DNA of 62,000 bases from Branchiostoma floridae (lineage: Eukaryota; Chordata; Leptocardii; Amphioxiformes; Branchiostomatidae), in contig NC_049982.1 of assembly GCF_000003815.2 (NCBI RefSeq), positions 5,831,216 through 5,893,215 on the forward strand, written 5' to 3'. Positions 12,701 to 27,700 of the stretch are shown here, in pieces. The notes below the pieces were generated by a model that was given only the letters and a program-made list of their open reading frames with translations, searched no databases and was not told the origin of the DNA. Made by a program: the position numbers and the translations under genes. The first letter of the stretch is position 1; each line of letters begins with the position of its first letter.

Positions 12701-15700
12701 GTGACTTCAATAAAACCTCAGAGCAAAGTAGGATATTGCAGTAGTCCTTGCTCACCGACATGACGTTCCGGCTAGCCGGTGTTGTCTCCCCGCGTTCTGC
12801 CTGCACCAGCACGGCGCCTGGTTTCTGTGGCATCATGACATCGACTGGTGTTTGCAGGTCATTTACCTCAACAGGACCTGAATCACTTTTGAACTTCAGC
12901 GACGCCACTGGTGATTTGATCTTGTCCGAGTTATTGGCGTAGAAATACGGATTCAAGGACGTTTCGTAGTTCTATGGTGTATAGAAATGGTAAACGGTCA
13001 AGTCTCCAGAATGCCATTTGCTTGAAGAGGACGTTTACAGGTTGTTTTCATTCTCGTTAACCTTAACATGCTCAATGCAGCTTCGGCTAAACCGTAAACA
13101 AAAGAGAAAACAATCTGTTTCAGCATTCGATGACGTTCACAAAATGTCCTATTTACGAATTCTGTGGGATCTGCAGTGATGCGTATTGAATCTATATCGA
13201 TTCGTTTTTAGAATTACACATATAACGACTCAAAATGTTACCTCTATGGCTATAGACTGTCCACAAGACTCCCCAAAGAGAGTGGAGAATTTCGGAATGC
13301 GGAACCACGTGTCGCTCTGTCCCGTAGGCCGCACGATCTGTGGCCCCGTGTCACGACAACTCTGTCTCTGAAATGCGATCTTGAAGGGCCCCTGGCTGAT
13401 CACAGTCGGCTTGGCGTTCGGTCGTTTCCGGCTGATCACAAGTTCACTCAGATCTTCAATTACACCCATGATACTCTCTGTTGCCTCCTTGGCCTTAAGT
13501 AAAGGAAAGAGACGGACAGGTTCAAACCTAAACTCATTTGTGTAGGTTTGTAGTATTGCTATCAGCATCAAGCTGTTAAATTTATGTTTATTAAGCATCT
13601 CGAAGCTGAACTCGGCCTTTTTCTACAATAGTGACCTATCAAATGTAGTCACATTTGCCGACAACGAACAAAGTTCCATTGAACTCAATTACAAGCCTCA
13701 ACGTGGCCATGCACTCAAAGGAATTCGGTCAGTCATTATAAAGAATGGCAAAGAACAGACGATTACATGTAGTTAACCCATTATTTCCATTACAATATAT
13801 TCAAGAATCGTAATAAAAGTATTAAGATTTCCTACTAACCCAAGTTAGAGTTTTATCAAGCTCAAAGGTGCACTTACCCTTTCCAGGTCCTTGCTGTCAG
13901 TCGTGTTCCCCTCGGCAGAGCTGATGGCCCGACCTGGTACTTTCGACGAACTAGCCAATACGTTAACTACAGCTGAAAATGATAAAATGTATTATGTTAA
14001 GTGTCAGACCAAATAAGTCGTCGATATATTATGAGTAAAGGGACGATATGTTATGTATCGGACCAAATATGTTGAATGATCAAGATCATTTTGACGACTT
14101 GTATCGACTTAAATGGACAGTAATTACCGTACCTTCGAACATGACTGAAGAAGTTCTCTCTACTTGAGTTATTTCCAGTTCTTCAGGAGGCAAGCTTTGC
14201 AGAAATTCTCCCATGTTCTTCAAGTACTTTGCGGTGGCAACCTGAATATTGAAAAAGAGATGATTCTATTTCAACGAAACCGTCCCAATATGTGTTGATG
14301 TGACCGAAAGAGCAAACCTAGTAGACGGATATTTCGCATATCTTCTCTACCACCTTGCACGTATATCTAATGGTATACCTAGTAGGCTTGTTGTCTTGAT
14401 TAAGCGAGGCAACAAAACTAATATTCTTGAACATGACATGTCCAAATCACCCGTGCATCTGCTGACACCTCGTCCCCTCCGCCTGTAGCCGAGCCCAGCG
14501 CGCTCGCTACAAGGTTCACGGACGACACGCTTGTTGGTTTGATGGTCGCCAATGCAGTAACAACAGCCTCTCTGGCCTGTTTGGGATGAGACATATAGAA
14601 AAACATGAGCAAGAAATAATAAGACCTGTCCACTTGAATACATGTTATACAAGAAATACATTTCACAGTTTCACACCTGTTTTGCTGCTTCCCTTGCCTC
14701 GACCGACGCGTTAGCCTGGGCCGAATTTAGGACAGACGTGACACTGTTGGACATCTGCACCAAGGCCTTATCGTCTCCTTCCCGCACCAGCTTGGTAAGA
14801 GGGCTGTTCTCTCCCACCACAAGCTGAGAGGCTACAGTTGTGGACTGTTCTGGTGGGAGTGCCACGACCTGAAACATACCACAACATTTAGTTTTTATTA
14901 CATTGCAGTGAAGTGTAGCATGCTAAGGCAACATCGATCATTGTTTGCATGATTCGTTTCTATGGGTAGAAATACACATATACTCTATTCAAAAAGCGAG
15001 CCTTACTTTCACATGCTATGTATTTGTTGTCATATACGCACCTTCACAGATGTCTCGACAAATGACACTGCTCCGAAGGAGTCTGCTACTTCGACGCGGA
15101 TTCTGACGACGTAGTCGTGGGATTCTTGGCCCACTGGAAAGATCTGCGGTGGCGTTGCCGGTTCCTTCAACGAAAATCAAGTTAAATTGTCGGAGTTCTA
15201 ATGAAGGCCAGCAATGCTAGCTTCAGTTTGTGATACTTCTATCTTAGGCTGAAAATGAACTGCTTCACGTCTAGATATTTTTCGAATCCATATGTAAATT
15301 TTACATCCTACACTGAAAGGCAACATTCCTTGAACATTTCCAGGGAACCACGCCAAGAAGACAATATGCACATACCGTGCCTGTGTACAGCGGAGAGAAT
15401 GTAGAAGCAGTGCCCGTGTTGAAGAGAAAGGTGTACGTCAGAGGCTCGTCTATGTCAGAGAACCCTAAAGAAATATTGTGTATAAAATACAGAATTATTT
15501 TGGGCGGCACGGTCCTCAATCAGCACTTTGTTCGAAGAATGCAAACTTCAGAAACGATTAAAACCTTTTATGTAGCTTGCATTTTGCAAACAAAGCGTAT
15601 CAAATCAAATTCTGTTGGTATAGCTATCGAATTATGTATTGGTAGATATCTGTAACCTGCAGTAAAGCATTATGTGTGCTCTTGACAAAGTGCTATCTGG

Positions 15701-18700
15701 AGGTTGTTACCCTACAACGGGCGGTTAATCAAGAACATGAAAATCTGATCGGTTTAATAGCAGTATATGATTACCTACCTTTACAAGCAATGATGAACTC
15801 TGTAACCATGGCCGTGCCGTTTTCCGGACTGACTGTACAGCTTCCCTCCACAGGCGGCAAGTTCGGTTCAAAACTGTACTCAGAAAATCCCTGACGGCCG
15901 TCATCGAGTGTTGTCTCTAGTCTAAGCGCATACTCTCCCAGGGCCTTCCAAATACATACCCATAAATGATTGTTATGTTTCTTTCCATAAGATAGCACTG
16001 TCTATATGCAATGCTACTTCAAGTGATGAGCTCCTTACAGAGTCGTTCGCATAATACTGCATCAACCACGTTTTCCCTTGAAGGTTGTCAGTAGCCAGGA
16101 TACTAAAAAAGGTGTCAATTTAGCAATTATTGTAGATGTAGGAGTTAGATGAATTTGTTAGTTGCAACTAAGAATTAAAACCGTCGTTAAAAGTTAGATA
16201 TCCAGGAAGGTAGATTCTTGAAACAAAATGTACGCAAGCAACTGCATGAGTTTTGTTTCCCCAGTGACTAAGAATCTGAAATCCATCAGAAATTGAAAAA
16301 CAAAATACGCATGGAAATAAGGTTAAGATAATTCTGAGACAGTTCACGTGAAGACAAAGTCATATCTCTATGTTTTGAAGTAAATCAGCTCCTATTTATT
16401 CCTACAACCAAATAATATAAAGCCATCTACTCAAACAAATGCAAACAATGGCATACAATCTTATCTTGACGTTGTCTTCAATTGCACATATGAATCTGTG
16501 TAATTTTGGATAATCACCTATGACACTTCAGATTCAGGTTCAATCACTGGCAAATTCTGCAGCTGGTTCAGATGATCGATACAAAAACTATCTAGCTGTT
16601 TGAACAATGTTTTGTATCGAGCAAATATTGAGACATTTCACCGTAAAGACTTCTGGCTTGATGACGACATCAGGCAGGTTCCTTCCCGTGGTGGTCTCGG
16701 TGTCCCAGTTCAAATCGAACCTGCCGAACTGGTCCGGAGCTTCCTGTAACGTCCAGTTGTAACTGACCTGCTCGTTCTCCTCGCAGTTAGAGCACTCTGA
16801 CACCAGAACGATCTTCTCCGATGGGTTTATTTTTCTATTACAGTTGCTGAAGCACCTGTGAAAAGAAATGAGAGTAATGATTGTGATTAAGCTATGCCCA
16901 TCGGACATTGCTTTTGGTTATGGTGGTCCTTACAGTTCCTACCAGTTTTCGACCGAAAAATCACTTTTAAGGGCCTGTTATCCAAAGTTACGCTTAAACG
17001 TTACTTAAACGTTCACATTTTTTTTGGTAAAATAAATATGAAATATAAGGTAATGACGAATTCGAGTAAAAATAACATAATTATACATTCACTTATGATA
17101 TGGTCCGCCATCTCATATTTTCACTAATGACGTTATCAAATTAGCATAAATTATGAATACCAAATCATGAATGTAACGTTAAAGTAAAAATCGCTTGTGA
17201 TGAAAGAAAAATTTGTGCTTCAGCAATAACCTTGTTTCTCAGCCCCATATATGGTACAGTGTTTGTTGCGAAGAATATCTCAGGAACTGGCACAAGCAGG
17301 CTTCCAGTGTGAATAGACGAATAAAGGTTACCTAATGTATGTAGACGGAGATCCAACCGGAAAGATCTCCAGGAACTGGGACGTCGTACCAGCAGACCTG
17401 CCCGGGAACCACACGCTAAGATGCACAGTCATCCAACCAGCATTTGTTTGGACGTTATCAGAAGGAATGGTGTATGATTGGCCTGTTCCTCCATCGCCAA
17501 ACAAGTAGGTGCATGGCGTTCCTTTGGTAATAATACCGACAAAATAGATCGTTACAATGGTGGTTATGTGTCCTTTTCAAACTTAAAAAAAACACTTTTG
17601 TGCAAACAAATACAAACGTTTATGTAATGACGGTTAGATATCCAGGTATAAATGATAATTTTTTGAGAATTACAGAAGTTTCAAATGCAAGCTTTAGGAG
17701 TGACTCTTCAGGAGTGAAAAAAAGGAAATTGCCATTTTTTTCACCGATGACGATTGCTGAGTGGCATTTGAAACGCCTGGTTTAGATCTATATTCTACAG
17801 TACGAACAATTATTGTAAAATAAGTTAACTTAAAAGTAGTTAATTTACAAAGTTACTCACCTATTTCTGTGTCACAGGTCCAGCTGTACGTAAAATCCGC
17901 TGAGTTTACCACCATGGCGTCTGGATCTGTAGAAGACGACGCGTCGAGGATAATGTCGGAGCCTGGCGCGAGCGACCTTGCAGAGCCACCCGCAATGTCA
18001 GCCACTAGAGCTGAAGATAGCACGTTCACCCACTGCTCAGCAAACATCACAACACGGAACCCTGACAACGTCTCTTCCACCGTAACCTCTAGTCGGATTA
18101 CGACTTTTCCGTACGGCAGAACGTTCTTTGGTAAGGAGAGTTCTGATCCACTCGTTTCAACAGTTTTAGGAAGGGAGATTTTGACGGCGGGTAATACACC
18201 GTCCATCGAGTACAAAGTCCAGTTGAAGAAGAAGAAGTAAGTCACATTACAGTCCGTCGTTACGGTAGATTGAACAGTAAAAGGTACTCTCCGTTTGATG
18301 TCGACAGGAGCCGAAGAGTTCGCCCCTGCTCCCACCAGAGCTATGTTGGGGTAGCATGAGGCACATGCGTACGATCCCTCTCTGTTGAAGCAGAGCTCGT
18401 CACGAAGACACACATGAGATCCTGTGGCGCACTCATCAATATCTGTTGAAAAAACAAGACTGACAGCTCTAACATATATACGTTCTCGTATGGAGATTTG
18501 GTAGCTATGATTGGAGGTCCTGCTACATAGCTTCGCATCACAATAGAAACAAATAGCATTGTGACACGACCTGAAGGTAATTACAAGTTGTGTTTCGAAG
18601 ACCACTACAAGGTTACAATGATTCAGACCCGCTTAATTGCTCTCTAAGAGTTAGGGCTAACTGACCCAATAGGCGAAGCAGGGGTTACGAAGGCTGCTCG

Positions 18701-21700
18701 GGAAATTCCCTACCCCATTTAAGCCGGAATGGTTTGATCCTCTCACACCGGGAAGGTCCCCTGCTCTTTTCGATAAGTGTAGCGGGTTCTTTTACGTGCC
18801 TGGGATGTGGCTCCCGACCAAGGGACCTCCAGTTAACGTCCTATCGAGGGACGGCCCTAGACGAAGCTAGGTACTCATTCTTGCTCTGATATACTGTGAA
18901 ATGAGCTTCATAAATGCGTATTGCAATCACACTTGCAATTAACTGTGTTTGAATCGCGAACTTGAACTATGCCTTTCAAGTCTGTCAGAAGTATATTCAA
19001 GTACAGAATAACAGCTCCCGTCAAATGTGCCATTAAATAACAAAATATACCTGTGCAGTGAATGGTCCCGTTGCCTTCATACCCCGGCTGGCAGACACAT
19101 TTGGCTCCATCTCCTATCTCAATGCAGACGGCGTGATCAGCGCAGGTAAAAGAATCACACAAGCTTGAGTTTCCCGTTACCGTCATGTTTCCTGTAACAA
19201 TAGACATAACAAATTAGTGCTCGTATGACGGAGATAGCCTACTTTCCAAACTATCATAAATCTAAGACCTAGAAATAGATACATTCTAAACCATGATCAT
19301 TTGAATAGCAGAATGAGAAACTACTGGTATCAAAGTAGTACGTAAAAAAGGTATGTAGATATGTCTAAAATTATATCATGTTCACATACTTAGCGAAATA
19401 ATGACGATCCCTCAGCCAAAAGCTTATATCAACATACCAATCGAGACTGCAGTGACTGCAACTCCGCCGATAGCTAAGACTGAGCTTTGCAGCGCAGTTG
19501 CAAGGACCGTGCTGACTTCTTCTTCTGACGTCACACCACCCACAAACTTGACTCCGACTGAGGCTGCCACACTGGTGTCCTGACGACTTCGATTGAAACA
19601 CGAGTCAGTCGTAAGACAATGATATTTTTGTTAAAAGGTAACCATTTAATAACGAATTTTGACGTCTGTACATAACAACAGCCAGCTCGAATATCTCATG
19701 CCTCCTTGAAATATATCGAGTTTCTCGTATGGATGTTTCACTGTAAGTTAGGTTATGATTAACAGTTTGTTTTTTTGTCTAATAATAGTTTCCAGTCTAA
19801 AATGAACGTAACTAGCATATGGAAATGTAAAAACACCTACGTTACGACACACAGGGGTACAAACAACCAGACACATCTCCGTTCTAAAAGGTAATGGGAA
19901 GACAGACATATTTACCTTATACCTTGCACAACCACGCCAGCAAATCCAGATACATTGCTGTATAGGTCACTTATCTGCAAATAAAATCGTTTTTCTTGAT
20001 TAGGGTAGAATAGAGGTTGCTTTGATTCAAGAAGGTGGGGATGAAAGTAATTTGAAGATGAGAAATGAGTTAATAATTCAAAATAAATTCAAGGCGATGT
20101 TTAGAATCCCAAGTTACTAAGCCAACGATACTCACACAACACTTACAAATACTCGTTTAAAATAACTGCCGTTCATACTGACCAAGGCTACAATTTCCGC
20201 CTCCAGCTCTTTGAAAGCAGGTGAGGTCGGATCTTCGTACGAGGTGTTCCATGAGATGGGTATGGCCAGTACCAGTGTGACTGTTTCTAAATCTGTAAAG
20301 GACATGGCTTGAAATAGTTTTACTCACGTATGATTACTAATTACACGTTTATATCATGCATGTGGTGTTATAGAGAAACATCGACCACATAACTATATTT
20401 TACAAAGCAGGATGTCAATGAGAAGCAATGTTCCCTCGTAATGACTGCACGGACTTTTCACTAGCGTGGATGGCGAGTGCGCGACACAGCCGGATGGAAT
20501 CCACGGCTTCGAGATCCAGGGACAGGGCCACAAACCAGTAGACTACTCACGCTACCAAACGGCACAAGGGAACCGTACTAGAGACGGTGTACGATAAGTT
20601 GACTCTACCTGGCGTATTGGTTACTGCAGCTCCTGTTGTTGACGACACCACCTTTGTGCTGTTTCCTGCCCTCGTGTTTAATGCAGGCGTCATCGATGTA
20701 GGCGTGATTGTTATGCCGGTCTCTGTTGTTGAAGAAGACACTGTTGTATTAAACTCTGCTGTAGTGTTTCGTCCAGGGGTAGTTTGTGGGGATGTGGTAG
20801 AGACAGAAGCCCCTGCTGTTGACCAATCCGCCGTGGTGTTGGCCGCTGTTATTGTGTCTGTTGCAGAGGTCGTCGGTGCAGATGTGGTTGATTTAGCAGT
20901 ACTTGCCGTAGTAATTGGCGCAGGGGTCGTTCGTTGAGCCGAGGTAGATGTCGCAGCCCCTGCTGTTGAACGATCCGCCGTGGTGTTTGCCGCTGTTGTT
21001 GTGTCTGGTGCAGGAGTCGTCGGTGAAGACGTGGTTGTTTCAGCAGCACTTTCCGCTGCTGTTACAGTAGTTTTCGGGGCTGTGTTCGATGGTTGAGTCG
21101 AGGATGATACAGCGGCCCCGGCTGTTGACTGAATCCCAGTGGTGCTAGCCGATGTCGTTGCGCCGGGCGTAGGAGTCGTTGATGGAGACGTTGCTGTTAT
21201 AGCAGTTATTTTTGTTGACATATTCTCCGTACTGCTTGCAGCTGCTGTAGTGCTTGGTAGAGAGGTCGTTGTTGCAGATGTTGTAAATACGGAAGCCCCT
21301 GCTGTCGACCTAACTATAGTGGTGCTGACCGCTGTTGTTGCATCTGGTGTAGGAGTTGTTGTTGTTACAGGAGTCACTGTTGTTGAACGATCCACCGTAC
21401 TGCTTGTAGCTGCTGTAGAGCTTGGTAGAGAGGTCGTTGTTGCAGATGTTGTAGGTACAGAAGCCCCTGCTGTTGACCGAATTATCGTAGTGCTGGCCGC
21501 TGTTGTTGCATCTGGCATAGGAGTCGTTGTTGTTACAGCAGTCACTGTTATTGACTGATCCACCGTACTGCTTGCAGCTGCTGTAGTGCTTGGTAGAGAT
21601 GTTGTTGTTGTAGGTGATGTTGTAGATACAGAAGCCCCTGCTGTTGACCTAGCCATCGTGGTGCTCGCCTCTGTTGTAGTGCTGGGAGCAGGCGTTGTTG

Positions 21701-24700
21701 GTGATGACGTGGTGGTTGGTATGGCTGTCGTCACTGAATATATTGGAGGAATTCGAGATACACATGGGACGTTACTTCTCAAGTTTTAACAAAAATGCGG
21801 GAAAGTTGCGTTAATTCATCAAACGGATACATCGTCACTGTACGAGGGAAAGGTCTTAACATCAGTCAGTGAAACCACTGGCCAAAGTTGCTGTTGAGCA
21901 GTTTTTTCCTGTAAGGTAGCTTTAACAACAAACTTTACTTTTAATGGGGATTATCACCATCTCCTGAACTATATGAAGAAATGATTTTTTTCGTTTTGTA
22001 TAATTTTTTTCGGGACGTTTGTGATTAGGTACACAATGCAAATGACATTCGGAGGTGAAGTAATGGTGGACATTGCTAGACAAAAAAGGCATACCAATCA
22101 GCTTCTTATTTATTCATGATGAATACAATAGTATTTATTCTTTGTAAAGAGAATCCTTTCAAACTTTGAGCAATTGTATGTTATGTGGGTAGAAAATATG
22201 ATCAACTAATATTATAATAACTAAAGCATATGGTCAACGAGAAAAAATGAAAGAACCTCAAAGTTTAACGATGGTATAAGGTCATGGAAATCTCGTTATA
22301 GAACATATTAAAGACTTACCTGGGCTAGAAAAGACTTGAACCTCGCACACGTTTAGTGTCCGTGCGGTTCCGGGAAGACGGATGCCCACGTACCGACCCT
22401 GCATTGCTGGACACAGGATGGTAACGGACACCTGATTCCCGTCGATCTCATGATCACCCCCGCACTTGGGGTTCGTGCTGACCTGGTCTGATTCCCCGAT
22501 GTGGATGTTGAAGGGGTTGAGTCGTTCCCAACAACAGTCGTCCTGGCGGTTGAATATGACGATCCTGTAGATAGTGATGCAGAACAATTACAGAATGGCT
22601 TTGCACGTGCCTGTATGCAATTTAGCTATTTACTTCGATTAAGTTTAAGCATCCAGGTAATAAAATACGCCAAAAGGCAGCTACTCAAGCAACTGGATAT
22701 AATTTTTGAAGCGGTCAAACGTTTCGGACTGCCGCCACTATCTTTCGGTGGAGACTGTCACTGACGAAAGACAGTGGATGTTGCCTGAAAATTCTAGCCG
22801 TTTCCAGATTACTGTAAATGCAGAAATATTCGCGGTGGATTAATATTCGCGGTTTTCGCGGCGGCCGCTTCACCGCGAAATTAAATCCACCGCGAATATT
22901 TCGTCGGCTGGCGCCGCCTAAGGTGCCCCTTTTCCGCTCCATGTACATACTACTACTGTCTTTGTCACTGTATAATGAAATGTTTGACATACTTACTACG
23001 GTGAAGTCTTGACTGAAGACACACATGTAATTTTTTTCATACGACCAACTGTATTACAGTACTGTACAGTATGTTCACCATGATACAAAGGTCGTACTAC
23101 TGTATACTATTACGTATTGAGAGGGTAGATACGATTAGATCAGTAACAGTGGCTCACGCAAGAACAAGTCAAAAGCATGGAAACTGTTCTATCCGTGGTA
23201 TAGGACCCTTACCGGGTAACCAGCAAGTGTTTTCCGACTGGCGGTTTGTAGAGGCGACGGGTTTTACACGGCAGTTCGTGACAACAGTGCAGTGCTGAAA
23301 ATGCATTGAATTTCGCGGGATGGCGCTACCGCGAAATTAAATCCACCGCGAAATGTCCATTTTGCCGCTACCGCGAAATTAAATCCCCGCGAAATTAAAG
23401 GCATTTACAGTATTTATAGATGCTTGAGTAACTTTTTTTTGCAAATTTTGCAAACTCTTCTATTGTAAGATAGATATACCAGAACCAAGTCAAAGTGAAC
23501 AACTTAAAAAGAGGGATTCACTTATCACAAGATTACGACCATCATTTTCATCCTGAATTCGCTCTCCACTGACATAAATGATATCCAAGCATCCTTGGAA
23601 TTAGTCAAGTACATCGGCCAATTGAAAGTTTCAAGCTTTCCATCATCATCTGTGTATCTAGTCTGGGTACCAACCTCCGAAGAAACCGCTGGCTAACCAC
23701 GCAAGCTCTTACTAAGGAGGATGGTCCTTACACTATCCCCTAGCTTAAGCCCCGGTCACAAAGCGCGTACGATTCCTTGCGATGGACTATTCCGCATATC
23801 GTACGATGAGCGCAGTACATCGCAAGAAAATCGTAAGCATCGCAAGTCATCGCAAGTCATCGCAACGCATCGGATGGTGTTCAAAATATTTCCAGCGTCG
23901 CACGATTTTTCACTTGTGTCTCTTCTGTATAGCCGTCTGGCCGCTTTTGTGCTACTTTAACCAACAAAATGTGGACATAGCTGTTAAATACCTTCCTATA
24001 ATATCTTTAACTGTAAAAATAGATTTAAAAATTTAAAGACCATGACAACGGGAGTATTACAAGCAAAAGTTCAAATCAAGCGTGAGTACTGGTATGGTTA
24101 TCTCGGCCTGCTTGCCGGCTCTACGTGTCAGGCTCTTTCGAAGATCGTATCATGATATGCTATCAACAAAAAGATGCCATCATACAAAAATCAAATGATA
24201 AGCATTATATCATATATATTTCCGACTCATAGAGCCTGCCTTTATGTTCGAGTTGTCCCCATGGTTATTACGATTATGGTAAACTGACNNNNNNNNNNNN
24301 NNNNNNNNNNNNNNNNNNNNNNNNNNNNNNNNNNNNNNNNNNNNNNNNNNNNNNNNNNNNNNNNNNNNNNNNNNNNNNNNNNNNNNNNGCATCACCTGTG
24401 CGTGGCGCGCTGTTCTCTGGTTGCGACTGTGGCAGTTGCGACTGATATATTTCCCCGTTTCGTCAATATCGACAATATCAGGGAAAACTGAAACCATCAC
24501 AACATGCTAAAAAATCATAAATCTATAACCTCATCAGTAGACAAAAATTGCCGTAATGAACTCTGCTATGGGGGCAAATAAAATCTTACGACGATAGCGA
24601 AATTTTGAACATGTTCAAAATCCATTTCAGCTCTATTTTTCGCCATACGACGCTCCACGATTTACTATGATCCACTGCGATTGACGCAGGCACGCTCTTA

Positions 24701-27700
24701 TGACCTCATCGTACGATGCACTACGCGCTTTGTGACCACGGCTTTATATACTTAAACCATTACTTCCGATTCTCCCCCGACTTACGACGCGCTGCGCTTA
24801 TCCTGCGCATCGGAAGGAATCGCAAGGAATCGTACGCGCTTTGTGACCGGGGCTTTATTTAAGCATTTCCGCCATAAGATGTGTCATTTTACATGTTTTT
24901 AGGGAGCATTCCACTGTATTACAGTATATTTATTCCTGTTGCAATGTGTAATGATATCTGGTATTGTCCCACACATACCTGCTAATCATGTACGATTGTT
25001 CCAGATCCACAAACCAATGGGCATTATCATTGTTGTAGTTGAGTGTGCAGGATAGTCCTGAGTAAAAAGTAGTAGTGTTTCCGTCCACGGCACGGCTGGC
25101 AACAGCACCTTGGACTGTGACTGTCTGGAACGCCGGCTTTCCCAGGGCGAGATTGGTACCTCCCAAAGGAAAACATTCCCTCAGTAAAGGGGCCTTGATT
25201 TTTTCGGCAACCATGATTTTTTAATAAAAGCCCCCACATTTTCATGTTTTTTTTGGCCCCCCCCCCCCCCCCCCCCAACGACCAGGAGGTCAAGGAACTA
25301 GGTAGGTAAGTAGGTAGGTAGGTAATATATACACACACCATACCACTGGTATTGACTTAATATATTGTTTCCCCGTGTTTCTTTTTTCCGATCACAACGC
25401 CTGCTAAATATTAAAAGGGGTGGATCGACCGAGATGCATCCCTCACTCCTTAGCCAAATGACCTGAATATTTTTAATGGCGGTATAGTGGTCAAATATCG
25501 TCAGACTTTTGTTAAGATTTTGATGTAAATCTTTCATATCATTCCACTCATCTCATTTAAATTGTTGACTCTACTGCACCTGGGGCACCGGTAAGGACTG
25601 CAGGATTCGTTCACTGCCTTACTATTGCGTATTTTCGCCAAATTGTATAATTTAGATATTGCGTAATACATCAAAGTACGACTTAGAAGGCAACAAAATA
25701 CACAAGACGTAAGAAAATTCGTTCTTTATCTCTGAAATTCCTTGACTACCTTTGGAACCTCAGTGTCGCACCGCTGCCCCAAGTGCAGTGAGATACCACC
25801 TTTACACTTACTTGATTCACAGATGTATCGTTTTTTTTTAACGCAGTTTGAATCCACCCACATATTCTTCCGTTGACTGTCAGAGATATCGTTTGCCCCT
25901 ACACGGGAACAGTTTTTGTCTTGGTCGGGTTCCCCTGGCGCCCAGGCGGTAAAGTCCATGGCGGTACCTTGGCTGTCAACCCATGTCTCGTTCTGTCTAG
26001 TTATTCCCAGCCAGAAGCTTTCCGATCTGTAATATATAGCCCCAAAGGAAAACATTTCCTTTTTACATACGTCTGTGTTATTCTTAAACAAGCTGAGTTT
26101 ACTAGGAGAACGAAATGTCCTTGCATTTTTTGTTCATGCTGTTGCCTAAGTGAGGGGCATCTTTGAGTCGGTAGAGAAATAGCAGCAACCAAAAGAAAAT
26201 CAGCTGGAATAGCTCATTGATTTTGTGACGACACATCAAATTGGTATCACCTGCTAAGTAATAATTATATATGCAAGATTCGAAAGGAACCTATCATGTA
26301 ATGCAATACACCTGTCCAGTGGTATCCGTTAGAAAAAAAATCGTTAAGATATCACTGTCTAATTCTTACACGCTTAGGCAGTTCTTATAAAACACAAAAT
26401 ATTCCAGCTCGTTCCAGTCCTGTGTCGCGGCTACCGTTCCTTCTATAGTGGCGCACCTCGCCTGGGCCGTGGCGTAGTCAACCTTCTCATCAGACGGACC
26501 TACATATGTCTTGTTATTGGGAAGGTGGATCAAACCATTCGTTGGACAAGTTTCGGGTAGGTCCCAACCTGTGGCGAGCAAAGTGAACGAAATTGTAAAG
26601 ACTGTTCTTAAGATTTAACATGAGACAGATCGCGTCATATTTGTGTTGCTTCTTGCAAGTGTCTCTTCTAAACAATATTATTTCCTGATCCATGCCGTCG
26701 AAATATCTCCTTATCATGAATGATAGTTCAATCACACGGGTGGTCATCGATGTACAATGTGTTCCAAAGGTTCCGACAGTGGGACAACCTTAGCTGACAC
26801 ATTCTGTCGTATCAACGAATAGTTGTGGCGATGAATCCAACAATGTTTGGCATTTACTTGATCAGATCGAAATATTACATCAAGGCCAATTGTAGTAATT
26901 TACTTTCGCACTAGAAAATAAATACATACATACATAATACTTTCGCAATTCAGAATGATTTAATCCAATAGATTTCTTGTTGTCTCCCCTTAGCTGATCG
27001 ATATCAGGGAGTTGACCGGTGTGCAAATCATGTTTGTCATCTACCTATTCAACGTTTGCAATGCATATGCAAATGTTGCATCTCACCGTCACAATTTAGA
27101 CCATCTCCGTTAAGCGTCTGTCCGAGGTGACAGGAACACTGGAAGCTGCCCTCAGTGTTGGTGCAGACGTGCTCACATCCTCCGTTAGCGTCCGCACACT
27201 CGTCAATGTCTGTTGGCAAAATAAGTCAATCGATTAACTTAAAAATATGAAGAAAAAAAAAGATTCTTTAAATCTGGTTTATAAGCAAGTTAAATTATTT
27301 ATGATGGATTCTTTTTTCTTCTGGACATACAAAATGTAACCCTGTCGGGATTTGCCAGGAAATCATCCATGCTGTATTCCGACACTGAACACACTGATAA
27401 AAATTGCTAATCTGTGAAATTCAAGAAATCCTTATGGAGTAAAGAATATCCTAGATTAAAGCAAATACTCACCGTCACAGGTTAAGTTGTTGCTGTTGAG
27501 TGTCAGACCAGAGTCACATGAACACTTGAAACTTCCCACATTGTTGGTGCAGGTCTTCTCACAACCGCCGTTATTGGAGGCACACTCGTCCACATCTTTT
27601 ACCAGTGAAGAAATAAAAGGAATCCGATGTAAAATTAGCCGTTACAGTGACTTTGGGTAATACGTTTCTGCCCCAAATTGACGACCATATTCAACAAAGC

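Noticed and set aside
20587-21789. Long plus-strand open frames rich in Val, Ala and Asp
   Set aside because: They are the reverse complement of the Thr/Ser-rich mucin exon; the codon bias of the real gene keeps the opposite strand open.
24210-24500. Open frame across the N run
   Set aside because: It exists only because unknown bases do not create stops, and there is no homology.
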